Shown here: in pieces, positions 35,350 through 43,483 of the stretch
Position numbering within the stretch: position 1 is the stretch's first letter
Layout: each line of letters opens with the position of its first letter
Assembly (NCBI GenBank): GCA_036499825.1
Contig: DASYCZ010000037.1
Coordinates: forward strand, 124,001 to 188,000
Reading direction: 5' to 3'
DNA length: 64,000 nt
Origin: Paradevosia sp036499825
GTDB lineage: Bacteria > Pseudomonadota > Alphaproteobacteria > Rhizobiales > Devosiaceae
Notes under the pieces: generated by a model
The model's input: only the letters and a program-made list of their open reading frames with translations
Databases searched by the model: none
Told to the model about the DNA's origin: nothing
Position numbers and translations under genes: made by a program

Positions 35350-35659
35350 TCGCATACGCAACAGGGCCGCAGTCACGCGGCCCTGTTGTTTTCCTGCCAG
35401 ATTAGGGCGCGGCCAAAATTGCGCCGATCCGGCGTTGCGGATCGGCGGTGCGGCCATGCCCGAAAGATGGCCGCCGCTCGCCGAACTACGTCCGGCTCGC
35501 AGACTCACGTAAGCACTATTAGGAACAAGATAGCCAAGAGATTGATCGCGTTAACCGATCCAGTTATCGCGACAGCGCGACTACAATTATTCCAAACGAT
35601 GTTTGAAGTTCTCTATCCGGGCGTTGCTTTGCATGTGTCCGGTATAGGGAGGCAACGCC
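35350..35659. other. 310-base gap downstream of DUF932
   Basis: It contains the terminator (35359-35388), a 10-bp stem CGCCGATCCG (35422-35447), and a stretch homologous to the region after the DUF932 remnant. The ribosome site of the next gene, GGGAGG (35647-35652), closes it. No gene seen. Confidence 0.5.
35359..35388 (+). terminator. Rho-independent terminator of DUF932
   Basis: 12-bp stem CAACAGGGCCGC with its complement, six-base loop, then TTTTCC. Strong hairpin directly after the stop at 35349. Confidence 0.75.
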
Positions 35660-36443
35660 ATGCTGAGCATCGACTGGCGTTCACCGGCGGCATACCGATT
35701 TGCCAAGAGCATTCCCGCTGCCGGTTTCGCTTGGGAATATCTTCGTCGTGACGACGATTATCGCCGCGAGTTTCAGGCCATAACCGCTTCGAGCGATTCG
35801 GACCCTGAGCAACTGGAAGCCTTCGTGCAACGCTGGGGGCTGCGATTTTCCGACCGATCCAGAAACCCCATCAGACCGGCAAACCCTGTTCTGGAGCCCC
35901 AGCCTTCAGCCGCAGGCCATTTGGCTCGCCCCGGTACAGCATTGTGACAGTGAGACCCAGCCGATCATTACGCTGGCGCATCTCGACGGCCTCGACCTGC
36001 GTCAAGCTGCTGATGGCTGGCATGGAATCTGGCAGGCCGATGGCGTTGCGCATCAATTCTGGCTACCGCAAGCCGTTCCAGACGCGGCGGCATTCTACGG
36101 AACATTCCTGCCGATGGACGACCTCTACAACCTGCGCGCCCATGCTGCCCGGAGGCTTTGGCGTTCACTCAAGGGCCGCTCGCCCGGCCCTGATTTTCGC
36201 GCGCTGCCCGCGCAATTCCGGCAATGGCACATCCTGTCCCTGCGCGCCCTCGACGCCCGCCTTCGCGGTGAGAGCTATCGCGCCATCGCCGAAGTCCTGC
36301 TTGGGTTCAGCGGCACGAAAGAGGATTTCGAGGTCGATCCGCGCAAGAACAAAGCCCGTCGCCTTGTCGCCCATGGCATCAAGATGATGGGTGGCGGCTA
36401 TCGCTTGCTGCTGCATTATCCGATCAAGTCACCCGCCCCATGA
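35660..36443 (+). pseudogene. DUF6499-DUF2285 ICE protein, frameshifted
   Basis: The ATG at 35660 (after GGGAGG) opens a DUF6499-type N-terminus, SIDWRSPAAYRFAKSIPAAG, FAWEYLRRDDDYRREF, ending AFVQRWGLRF. At TTTT 35846-35849 the frame is lost: the frame of ATG 35660 continues only to 35947, while removing one T joins CRF/RFPTDPETP to a second frame that runs without stop through FWSPSLQPQAIWLAP, WQADGVAHQFWLPQAV and the DUF2285 domain (ILSLRALDARLRGESYRAIAEVL, GGYRLLLHYPI) to 36443. The restored protein would have 260 residues, the family size. An assembly error in the T4 run is a simple alternative. The family is thought to act as an ICE transcription regulator. Confidence 0.8.
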
Positions 36444-36466
36444 AGCCCATCGATCCAAACTGACGA

Positions 36467-36772
36467 TCACGTGCTTTTGCCGCCCCGCATAGCGTTTGCT
36501 ACGGCTTGCTCCAGAATGCGTCGATAGCCTGAATGGGAAAGCCATCGTGCGCGAGCGAGATGGCTTTCCCAACAACGGCAGCTGCGCCCCTCCTCCGCAA
36601 CGGGATCGCGGTGAAGCACAATGCGGGAAACTTCCCGCCAGTCCGCGCCGGCCCGGCTGGCGTCCAGCAGCCGCAGATAGGTGACGTAGTGCTGTTCGTC
36701 ATAGGGAGTGATGTTGGGGCCGGTTGGAGCCTCATCTTCAACATCTGGATCAAGTTGGGGCCATCCACCCAT
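36467..36772 (-). CDS. Small DUF2285-like ICE regulator-type protein
   Basis: 101 residues: an acidic N-terminus, then TPYDEQHYVTYLRLLDASRAGADWREVSRIV with breaks as in short DUF2285-type helical proteins, and CWESHLARARWLSHSGYRRIL. Small proteins of this layout are common next to DUF2285/HTH genes on alphaproteobacterial ICEs, usually on the same strand as them; here it is on the opposite strand and divergent from the XRE gene. It shares the region containing the perfect inverted repeat (36854-36888), so the same repressor could control both. Exact family assignment is uncertain. Confidence 0.65.
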   Translation of the reverse strand: MGGWPQLDPDVEDEAPTGPNITPYDEQHYVTYLRLLDASRAGADWREVSRIVLHRDPVAEEGRSCRCWESHLARARWLSHSGYRRILEQAVANAMRGGKST

Positions 36773-36853
36773 GAAACCTTATCCTTTTCATCGGGGATGC
36801 GGACACAAAGAAGCGAGCCCGGCAAACGGAAAGAATAACACGCCCCATTACGA

Positions 36854-36888
36854 ATAGGAACGATCATTCCTAGAATGATCGTTCCTAT
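36854..36888. promoter_or_regulatory. Perfect 16-bp inverted repeat, operator candidate
   Basis: ATAGGAACGATCATTC at 36854-36869 and its exact reverse complement at 36873-36888, with a three-base centre (CTA). It ends 17 bases before the XRE gene start and lies 82 bases upstream of the divergent small gene. Such symmetry is typical of the binding site of a dimeric repressor, most simply the adjacent XRE protein controlling itself. It could also form a strong hairpin in RNA. Confidence 0.75.
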
Positions 36889-36905
36889 GCTGGTCCCGTC
36901 CCGCC

Positions 36906-37127
36906 ATGGATCTCAAAGAGGTCATGGCGAAGAATCTGCGTCGGGTACGTCATGATAAAAAGCTGACGCAAGAGGAACTCGCTCACCGCGCGGGCCTGAG
37001 TATGCGCTATGTCGGCGCCATTGAGCGTGGCGACGTATCCGCCAGTGTAACCGTGCTTGGCCAAATCGCCGATGCCCTTGAGATCGACCCCGGCGAGTTG
37101 CTGAAAAAGGCCAGCGGGCCGAGGTAG
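36906..37127 (+). CDS. XRE-family helix-turn-helix regulator
   Basis: 73 residues, a bare Cro/CI-type HTH: LKEVMAKNLRRVRHDKKLTQ, then the HTH EELAHRAGLSMRYVGAIERG and SASVTVLGQIADALEIDPGELL. Single-domain regulators of this type control conjugation or excision genes in ICEs. The 16-bp inverted repeat immediately upstream is the likely operator. Length and start (ATG 36906) agree with the family. The gap 37128-37315 to the next gene has no supported feature. Confidence 0.9.
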   Translation: MDLKEVMAKNLRRVRHDKKLTQEELAHRAGLSMRYVGAIERGDVSASVTVLGQIADALEIDPGELLKKASGPR

Positions 37128-37315
37128 TCGGTCAATCTCAGAGTCGATACCGCCGGCCATGGTGCCGGGCTGCAAACAACTTCACCCTTAGTCGGAGGGT
37201 GCCGTCTGCGCGAGAGCGCAAATGCGGCACGCTACGCACCACCGATCCCTCTCCATGGTTCGCCACAGCCCGCCGTTTTCGGCGGCTGCATCGACAACGA
37301 ACCCGAGGTGATCTT

Positions 37316-37588
37316 ATGGCCATCCGCTCCAACGCGGAGATGCCGCCGCGCTTGCTGCGCACACAGGAAGCCGCTCGCTTCCTCGGCATTTCCATCCGTA
37401 CCCTTGAGAAGCATCGCACCTATGGCACCGGACCGACCTATCGCAAGATCGGCGGCCGCGTCCTCTATGCCGTTTACGATCTGGAAGCCTGGACCCAAAT
37501 CGGCTCCCGCAAATCCACCCGCGATCCGAACGCCGGAACGGTCTTTCCCGCACGCCCCCTGACACCGCAAGAGCGGGGTGAGTGCTGA
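37316..37588 (+). CDS. AlpA/MerR-like excisionase-type DNA-binding protein
   Basis: 90 residues from ATG 37316, eight bases after GAGGTG. LLRTQEAARFLGISIRTLEKH is the winged-HTH recognition region of AlpA/excisionase proteins, followed by the wing GPTYRKIGGRVLYAVYDLEAW. In ICEs of this type the gene stands just before the replication initiator gene; here one base separates them (stop 37586-37588, ATG 37589). It probably regulates the initiator gene or directs excision; both are inferences from family and place. Confidence 0.88.
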   Translation: MAIRSNAEMPPRLLRTQEAARFLGISIRTLEKHRTYGTGPTYRKIGGRVLYAVYDLEAWTQIGSRKSTRDPNAGTVFPARPLTPQERGEC

Positions 37589-38722
37589 ATGCTGCGCGAC
37601 AACGATCATCCCGCCGCACAGCCGAGCGACGCCAGCGAACGGAGCCGCCTCGACCCCTTCGTGGTCGCGACCGGCGACGCGCCGCCACGCGATCAGCGCG
37701 ACCTGATGGAGCGACCCTTCTTCTCGCTCGCCAAGGTCAAGCGGGTGACGCCCATCCTTTACGAATCCGGCGGTGTGCGTGTCGAGGTCTTCGGTATGGC
37801 CGAATACGGCATAGCGACCATCTGGGACGCCGACGTGCTGATCTGGGCAGCTTCGCAGATCGTCCAGGCCGAAAACAATGGTCTGCGCACGTCGCGCTTT
37901 TTCCGCTTCACGCCGTATCAGCTTCTGAGGGCGGTGAGCCGGGGAACCGGCGCGCGCGAATATCGCCTCCTGAAAAATGCACTCATCCGCCTGCAATCGA
38001 CCTCCATCCGCACCACCATCCGCCATGGCGAGCATTGGCGGCGCCACCAGTTCTCTTGGATCAATGAATGGGAAGAGCTGACGACCCGCGACGGCCGTGT
38101 CGAAGGCATGGAGTTCGTCCTGCCGGACTGGTTCTATCGCGGTGTTACCGACCGCTCGCTCGTGCTCGCGATCGACCCGGCTTATTTCCGGCTGACCGGC
38201 GGCATCGAGCGCTGGCTCTATCGCGTCGCCCGCAAGCACGCCGGACATCAGCCGCATGGCTGGCTCTTCGAGGTCACGCACCTCCACGAAAAATCCGGTA
38301 GCCTGGCGCGGATTTCCGATTTCGCGCTCGACCTGCGCCGTATCGCCGCCAGACAGCCCCTGCTCGGATACCGGCTCGACATCTGGCGCGAGGGGCGGCG
38401 CGAACTGCTGCAAATCCGACCGCTCAAACCGTCCACAGTGCCTGTCGATAAGGCTGTGGAAACGCTCGTGACTTCGGGCGCAAACGGTATCGGGATTTCG
38501 GGCGCAGCACTATCGGGACTTCGGGCGCACGAACCGCAGTTAAGCCTCTGGTCTGAAACGAAGAATCCGACCACTAACTTAGAATCTAACAGAGAATCTA
38601 ACTCTTCTTCTTTGACGCGCACGCACGCGAGGCGTGGTGCCGGTGCCGCTCGGTCCGTTGCCGACGTGCTGCGCGACATGCTCGCGCACGACTTTCCAAA
38701 CCCCCACGGAGGCCAGTCATGA
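37589..38722 (+). CDS. repA: RepA-like replication initiator protein A
   Basis: 377 residues. Features of the ICE/plasmid RPA family: MERPFFSLAKVKR, VRVEVFGMAEYGIATIWDADVLIWAASQIV (split here), RFFRFTPYQLLRAVSRGTG, YRLLKNALIRLQSTSIRT, DRSLVLAIDPAYFRLTGG and ERWLYRVARKHAG. The fold is a tandem winged helix that binds origin repeats. The C-terminal 90 residues are poorly conserved, Ser/Thr-rich, and the DNA there carries iteron-like repeats (38465-38529). In ICEs such initiators allow transient plasmid-like replication after excision. The next gene starts four bases before this stop. Confidence 0.85.
   Translation: MLRDNDHPAAQPSDASERSRLDPFVVATGDAPPRDQRDLMERPFFSLAKVKRVTPILYESGGVRVEVFGMAEYGIATIWDADVLIWAASQIVQAENNGLRTSRFFRFTPYQLLRAVSRGTGAREYRLLKNALIRLQSTSIRTTIRHGEHWRRHQFSWINEWEELTTRDGRVEGMEFVLPDWFYRGVTDRSLVLAIDPAYFRLTGGIERWLYRVARKHAGHQPHGWLFEVTHLHEKSGSLARISDFALDLRRIAARQPLLGYRLDIWREGRRELLQIRPLKPSTVPVDKAVETLVTSGANGIGISGAALSGLRAHEPQLSLWSETKNPTTNLESNRESNSSSLTRTHARRGAGAARSVADVLRDMLAHDFPNPHGGQS
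38465..38602 (+). repeat. Iteron-like repeats inside repA
   Basis: TATCGGGAYTTCGGGCGCA occurs at 38488-38506 and 38511-38529 (23-bp period), with a partial copy ending at 38482. A 10-bp direct repeat AGAATCTAAC follows at 38581-38590 and 38593-38602. They sit in the variable 3' part of the initiator gene, a place where initiator binding sites may occur. Repeat number is small, so function is not proven. Confidence 0.65.
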
Positions 38723-39237
38723 GCGGCCGAGCGCCCCGCCACGCACACGGCCGTCCGTTGCCGGACGGGCCTGCGCCCTTCATCACGCTCGTCGAGCTGA
38801 CCTTCCAGAAACAGAAGATCGAGCACTGGATCAGGTTCGGCCACAAGAGCTACGAACAGATTCTCGACCGCCGCCGCAGCATCGTTGGCTTTGCGCCGGA
38901 GAGCATCTTCGCCTTCGTTCGTTGGGCGGCCGGCGAGCATGGCACGATTATCTCGCGCATCGACATCGTGCGCGCGGTTCGTCGTGGCGAGCCGTTCCAG
39001 ACGCTGCCTTTCGTTCGTCCCGGTGGCGACATCCTGTTGCGTCTCGATAGCTGGCCGAAGGTCGAGCGCGCTTTGCAGGCGATCGACGCCGTGGAAGCGC
39101 TTGGCCTCGATCCGGCGGACGTATCGCCGGAGCACTGGCGACACGTCCATAACCGCCTGATCGCCGGACTGGAGCCGCGCACCTACACGCCCGAGCAACA
39201 TGCGGCCTGGCTTCGTCGCCAGAGGATCGCACCATGA
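38719..39237 (+). CDS. DUF2840 family ICE protein
   Basis: 172 residues. The family core is FITLVELTFQKQKIEHWIRFGH, QILDRRRSIVGFAPESIF, RWAAGEHGTIISRIDIVRAV and GGDILLRLDSWPKVERAL. DUF2840 genes lie between the initiator gene and traF in this ICE type; the function is unknown. It overlaps repA by four bases and traF by four, so it is translated as part of one unit. No membrane segment. Confidence 0.9.
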   Translation: MSGRAPRHAHGRPLPDGPAPFITLVELTFQKQKIEHWIRFGHKSYEQILDRRRSIVGFAPESIFAFVRWAAGEHGTIISRIDIVRAVRRGEPFQTLPFVRPGGDILLRLDSWPKVERALQAIDAVEALGLDPADVSPEHWRHVHNRLIAGLEPRTYTPEQHAAWLRRQRIAP

Positions 39238-39779
39238 CGCGCCGCCGCACCCTCATGGTGACGGCGCTGGCGACGATCTCCATCGCCGCCACGAGCAGCG
39301 TCCATATGCCAACCAAACTCATCTGGAACGCCACGGCCAGCACGCCGGTCGGCTTCTACACCGTCGAACCGGCCCACCGGATCGAAGTGACCGAGTTGGT
39401 CGCCGTCATGCCGCCCGAACCGCTCGCCCGCTTCATGGTCGCGCGTGGCTATGTCGGTCGGGGCGTGCCGCTCCTGAAGCGCGTCCTTGGCCTGCCGGGT
39501 CAACGGGTTTGCCGCACCGGTCGCGCCATTACAGTCGATGACGCGGAGATGGGCGAGGCGCTGGAGCGCGACCGCCTCGGTCGCGATCTGCCCGTCTGGC
39601 AGGGCTGCCGCATTATCGCCTATGGCGAACTCTTCCTCATGAATGGGCAGGTCCGCGACAGCCTGGACGGCCGTTACTTCGGACCTTTCCCTGCAAGTTC
39701 CGTCATCGGCCGGGCGCTGCCGCTCTGGACCGATGAGGAAGGCGACGGCCGCTTCGAATGGCGCGCACCGACGCACTGA
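39234..39779 (+). CDS. traF: TraF-type S26 signal peptidase
   Basis: 181 residues. One N-terminal hydrophobic segment (LMVTALATISIAAT) anchors the protein; the catalytic Ser stands in ASTPVGFYTVEP and the general-base Lys in PLLKRVLGLPGQRV; the last boxes are NGQVRDSLDGRYFGP and IGRALPLW. TraF peptidases of the RP4/Ti type process the pilin TrbC, here also present. ATG 39234 overlaps the DUF2840 stop. All catalytic residues are visible. Confidence 0.92.
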   Translation: MTRRRTLMVTALATISIAATSSVHMPTKLIWNATASTPVGFYTVEPAHRIEVTELVAVMPPEPLARFMVARGYVGRGVPLLKRVLGLPGQRVCRTGRAITVDDAEMGEALERDRLGRDLPVWQGCRIIAYGELFLMNGQVRDSLDGRYFGPFPASSVIGRALPLWTDEEGDGRFEWRAPTH

Positions 39780-39816
39780 CCCCACCCCAAAAACCTCAAC
39801 CATTAGGAGACTTTTC

Positions 39817-40152
39817 ATGCCGCAGATCGGCCAATTCACGCGCAACGAATCCGGCTTCACCGGGCACATCCATACGCTGGCACTCAGCCACGACCTCACC
39901 ATTGTTCCCGCCGAAGGATCGGAGGCGGAGAACGCGCCGGACTACCGCGTCCATCACGGCGATGCCGATGGCCCGGAAATCGGCGCGGCGTGGAAACGCA
40001 CCGGCGAGAAGGCGGGCGAATATCTATCCGTGCTGCTCGACGACCCTGCCCTACCGCAGCCGATCCGCGCCAACCTGTTCCAGAACGGCGACGACAAGTC
40101 GTCATGGTCGCTGCTTTGGAACCGCCCGAAACCGCGTGACGAGCGGGATTAA
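39817..40152 (+). CDS. DUF736 family ICE protein (copy 2)
   Basis: 111 residues; ATG 39817 lies nine bases after TAGGAGA. PQIGQFTRNESGFTGHIHTL opens the family domain and EIGAAWKRTGEKAGEYLSVLLDDPALPQPIRANLF closes it (given in parts: AAWKRTG, YLSVLLDDP). The two DUF736 copies in the window are clearly diverged, so this is an old paralogue pair and not a recent duplication. It lies between traF and the lytic transglycosylase, a fixed position in this ICE type. Confidence 0.92.
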   Translation: MPQIGQFTRNESGFTGHIHTLALSHDLTIVPAEGSEAENAPDYRVHHGDADGPEIGAAWKRTGEKAGEYLSVLLDDPALPQPIRANLFQNGDDKSSWSLLWNRPKPRDERD

Positions 40153-40156
40153 GGCT

Positions 40157-41068
40157 ATGCAGTCCCGCGTCATCATCGCGCTCAAAGCCCTTATCCCTTT
40201 GTTCGCGGAAAAGCCGTCTCATCCCTTCGTCCCGCTCGACCGCAGGAGGGCCGGCGCGCACAGCGAAGGTCAAGGGCGGCCAACGGCCGGCGCTTCGCGC
40301 GCACCCTTGACCGCAGCGAGCACGCTGGCAGGCTTGCGGTTCGGCGGAGAAAGGTCGGCACAGTGTTATGCCGTTCTCCTCTTGGCTGGCGTGTTCACGC
40401 TTTGCGCGGGACCGACGGCCACGTCCGCGCAATCCGCACCTGTCGTGCGCACGGCAGCCGCTGATCCTCATGCCGATCACATTGCCGAGGCATCGCGGCG
40501 TTTCGGTATTCCCGAGCGTTGGATTCGCGCGGTGTTGCGCGCCGAAAGCGCGGGCAACGTGCGCGCGATTTCGGCGGCCGGTGCGATGGGGCTGATGCAG
40601 CTCATGCCCGACACCTGGGCGGGCTTGCGCCTCCGCTACCGGCTCGGCCGCAATCCCTATAATCCGCGCGACAACATCCTCGCGGGCACGGCCTATCTGC
40701 GCGAAATGTGGGATCGCTATGGCAATGTCACGGCGATGCTCGCAGCCTATAATGCCGGCCCCGGCCGCTATGACAAGCATCGCTCGACCGGCCGCGCGCT
40801 CCCCGCCGAAACGCGCGCCTATGTTGCCGCACTCATCCCGCTTCTCGGCGGCGCGGCGGCATCCGATATAGCGGAGCGCCGTTCAGCGCCGCCGCCAGAT
40901 TGGCGAGACGCGCCGCTGTTCGTCATGCGCCCCGCCGACACGCGGGTCGCGGCCGCGTCGTCATCCGAGAGGCAATCCGGTGACGCTCACACGACTGTTC
41001 CAGTGCGCGAGCGCGTCGATGCAGAGCCACAGCGCGGCAGCATGTTCGTTGCACATGCGGGCGATTGA
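40157..41068 (+). CDS. SLT-type lytic transglycosylase
   Basis: 303 residues from ATG 40157, four bases after the DUF736 stop. A hydrophobic segment (YAVLLLAGVFTLCAG, about 75-90) ending TATSAQS acts as signal or anchor, preceded by a long basic lead. The catalytic domain begins SRRFGIPERWIRAVLRAESAGN (Glu of RAES), then AAGAMGLMQLMPDTW, NPRDNILAGTAYL and LAAYNAGPGRYD. It cuts peptidoglycan to let the conjugation channel span the envelope, a VirB1-like role. The C-terminal 60 residues are low in complexity. All SLT motifs are intact. Confidence 0.92.
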   Translation: MQSRVIIALKALIPLFAEKPSHPFVPLDRRRAGAHSEGQGRPTAGASRAPLTAASTLAGLRFGGERSAQCYAVLLLAGVFTLCAGPTATSAQSAPVVRTAAADPHADHIAEASRRFGIPERWIRAVLRAESAGNVRAISAAGAMGLMQLMPDTWAGLRLRYRLGRNPYNPRDNILAGTAYLREMWDRYGNVTAMLAAYNAGPGRYDKHRSTGRALPAETRAYVAALIPLLGGAAASDIAERRSAPPPDWRDAPLFVMRPADTRVAAASSSERQSGDAHTTVPVRERVDAEPQRGSMFVAHAGD

Positions 41069-41393
41069 GGAATCCCATGAGCATAGTATTCCCGCGCTCA
41101 GGCATGCTCATTCCGGTGTGCAGTCAAGCAAGGTCGCGCCTGACTGCATGCCCGGCAAGAAAGGCGGAAAGGGTAGAAAAGGCGGAGGGCAAGATAAAGG
41201 AAACCGGCACCATCGCGGTCCGGTTTCAGGGCAAGCCCTTGTCTGCACACTGTTTGGAGGAGCCGCGAGCGGCACCATGGTTTTGGACCCCGCGTGCCGC
41301 GACCTTACGCAAGGCCTTGGCTTTACAGGGTTTTAACCGGCACTCTAGCTCGAAATCGGGCTGTTTCGCGCGAATTCGGCCGGTGGCCTGCCC
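41069..41393 (+). other. 325-base region before relaxase; oriT candidate
   Basis: Small ORFs overlap here, but none has a family signature; one from ATG 41077 reaches 41397 and overlaps the relaxase ATG as ATGA, so it could be translated. An inverted repeat GAAACCGG (41200-41207) with CCGGTTTC (41220-41227) and a purine-rich run (41150-41200) lie inside. The position directly upstream of a relaxase gene is where many ICEs hold oriT. No nic site was identified. Confidence 0.4.
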
Positions 41394-43457
41394 ATGAGCG
41401 CCGACGACGAATTCCGCTTCCGGCCGAAGCCCGGCCGTATCCGCGCCGACACGCCGAATGTCGGCAAAGCCAAGAGCTTTCTCACACAGGCGAAGAAGAT
41501 CGCTCGCCAGCATAGCAATGCTCCGTCGCGGTCCTCCGCGTCATCGTCGCCGCGCTCCAGATCGCAGGCGACCGCCAAGGGCGGCAAGGCTTCGCGGGCG
41601 AGCGGCGGGCCAGGCTTGAAGCGTGGGCGCGGCGCGGCCTTCGTACGCGCCCGAACCCTGTCGGGCGGCTGGAAGCACAGCACGCCCGGAATGCGCCGTG
41701 TCGTCGTCAAAACCCGCTACGTCCAGAACGCGGGTAAGAACGGAAAGTCCGCCGCCCATCTGCGCTACATCCAGCGCGACGGAACCTCGCGCGACGGCGA
41801 GCGCGGCCAGCTCTATTCCGCCACCGAGGAGCGTGCCGATGGAGCGGCGTTCGTCGAGCGCGGCGCGGATGATCGCCACCAGTTCCGCTTCATCGTCGCG
41901 CCGGAGGATGGCGCGGACCTCACCGACCTGACGGCGCATACCCGCGACCTCATGAGCCGGATCGAAATCGATCTTGGCACGAGGCTCGATTGGGTCGCGG
42001 TCAATCACTACAACACCGGCCATCCTCATGTGCATGTCATCGTGCGCGGCAAGGACGAACTGGGCGAGAACCTAGTCATCAACGGCGACTATCTCGCCAA
42101 TGGCATCCGCGAGCGCGCGAGCGATCTAGCAACGCTCGAACTCGGCCCCGTCACCGAGATCGAGCAAAGCCGCAAGCTGTCGGCGGAGATCGGCCAGGAC
42201 CGCTTCACCCGCATCGACCGCGCCATGACCGAAGAGGCCGATGACAGGTTCCTCGACCTCCGCCATCAGCCCGCCGACGCGAAGCGCCAGTTCAATCGCA
42301 CGCTGCGCCTGCGCCGTCTCGCCAAACTAGAGAAGATGGGGCTTGCGACCGAACACACGCCCGGCGTTTGGGAGTTGAGCGAACGGACGGAACCAGCGCT
42401 CCGCGAGCTGGGCGAGCGCGGCGACATCATCCGCAACATGCACAAGGCGCTGAAGGCCGATGGGCTGGAGCGAGATCCGATGACGTTCCAGATTCACGAC
42501 GCTGCGCCCAAAGTCCCGATCATCGGCCGCGTCGTCGATAAATATCTGTCCGACGAGCTGGGCGAGAACCTGACCGTCGTGGTCGACGGCATCGACGGCC
42601 GGACGCACCATGTCGCCGGCATCGACCCGGCCCGTGTCGAAGATGCCCGGATCGGCAGTGTCATAGAGGTCGGCCCGCCCGACACAGGGAGCCGGCCATC
42701 CGATCAATCCATCGCCGCCATTGCCGAGGACGGCATCTATCGGCCGAGCCGCCATCTTGAGCGGGCGAAGTTTGAGGGCCGCGTTCCAGGCGGCGACTAT
42801 GAGGGTTTTGTCGATGCTCATGTGCGGCGGCTGGAGGCGCTGCGCCGCGCCGGGATCGCCGAGCGGATCGACGCCGACCGATGGCGCATCCCCGAAGATT
42901 TCGAGAGCCGCGCCGCCGCCTATGATGCCGGCCGCAATCGGCAGGCCAGCGTTCGCGTCCTTTCGGTGCTCGGCCTTGAAAAGCAGATTGGCGCGGATGG
43001 CGCGACCTGGCTCGACCGGCGGCTAGTTACGCCCGAGGCATCCGACCTTGCCCCGGCCGGCTTCGGGCAACAGGTGCGCGAGGCGTTGGACCAGCGCCAA
43101 GAGCATCACATCGAACACGGCGATGCCACCCGGCAGCAGAACGGCCGCGTCATCTACCGGCGCAACTTGCTCACCACCTTGCGCGAGCGCGAGGTTGCCA
43201 GCGTCGGCGCGGAGATGGCCGCGAGCAAGGCGCTTCCGTTCCGCGCGGCCACGGACGGCGAAACCGTCAGCGGCAAGTTCACCGGCACCGCGCAGCTAAC
43301 CAGCGGCAAGTTCGCCGTTGTCGAGAAAAGCCACGAGTTCACCCTTGTTCCGTGGCGGCCAGTCATTGACCGTCAGCTTGGTCGTGAAGTTGCAGGCGTC
43401 GTGCAAAGCGGTTCGGTCTCGTGGCGGTTGGGGCACCAAAGGGGATTGGAAATTTAG
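41394..43457 (+). CDS. DUF3363 relaxase (VirD2-type)
   Basis: 687 residues. The N-terminal part is basic and Ser-rich. The catalytic region starts about residue 100: VVVKTRYVQNAGKNGKSAAH (tyrosines in RYV and LRYIQRDG), then HQFRFIVAPEDG, and the metal-binding motif NTGHPHVHVIVRG near 208-216. The rest carries the DUF3363 domain: FTRIDRAMTEEAD, DLAPAGFGQQVREALDQR and FTLVPWRPVIDRQLGREV. Such proteins nick oriT, stay bound to the 5' end and guide transfer. The C-terminus is complete (GHQRGLEI). It is followed by cargo rather than by traG, as usual for this ICE type with insertions. Confidence 0.92.
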   Translation: MSADDEFRFRPKPGRIRADTPNVGKAKSFLTQAKKIARQHSNAPSRSSASSSPRSRSQATAKGGKASRASGGPGLKRGRGAAFVRARTLSGGWKHSTPGMRRVVVKTRYVQNAGKNGKSAAHLRYIQRDGTSRDGERGQLYSATEERADGAAFVERGADDRHQFRFIVAPEDGADLTDLTAHTRDLMSRIEIDLGTRLDWVAVNHYNTGHPHVHVIVRGKDELGENLVINGDYLANGIRERASDLATLELGPVTEIEQSRKLSAEIGQDRFTRIDRAMTEEADDRFLDLRHQPADAKRQFNRTLRLRRLAKLEKMGLATEHTPGVWELSERTEPALRELGERGDIIRNMHKALKADGLERDPMTFQIHDAAPKVPIIGRVVDKYLSDELGENLTVVVDGIDGRTHHVAGIDPARVEDARIGSVIEVGPPDTGSRPSDQSIAAIAEDGIYRPSRHLERAKFEGRVPGGDYEGFVDAHVRRLEALRRAGIAERIDADRWRIPEDFESRAAAYDAGRNRQASVRVLSVLGLEKQIGADGATWLDRRLVTPEASDLAPAGFGQQVREALDQRQEHHIEHGDATRQQNGRVIYRRNLLTTLREREVASVGAEMAASKALPFRAATDGETVSGKFTGTAQLTSGKFAVVEKSHEFTLVPWRPVIDRQLGREVAGVVQSGSVSWRLGHQRGLEI

Positions 43458-43483
43458 TGTGCATCAACAATCAAAGGTGCACT

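Noticed and set aside
37232..38413. Minus-strand ORF of 393 codons opposite repA
   Set aside because: Antisense shadow of the initiator gene, Gly/Ala/Arg-rich without domain signals. The same holds for 38248-39201, 56037-56987, 58841-59830, 59718-60707, 60998-61915 and 62023-62913.
38465..38602. CRISPR array
   Set aside because: The repeats are only two to three units, inside a coding gene, with spacers of four to five bases. They fit iterons better. No CRISPR array was found anywhere in the window.
41077..41397. Small ORF overlapping the relaxase start as a firm gene
   Set aside because: The ATGA overlap is suggestive, but the composition is unusual, another frame is equally open, and no family signature is seen. 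Listed only as part of the region.
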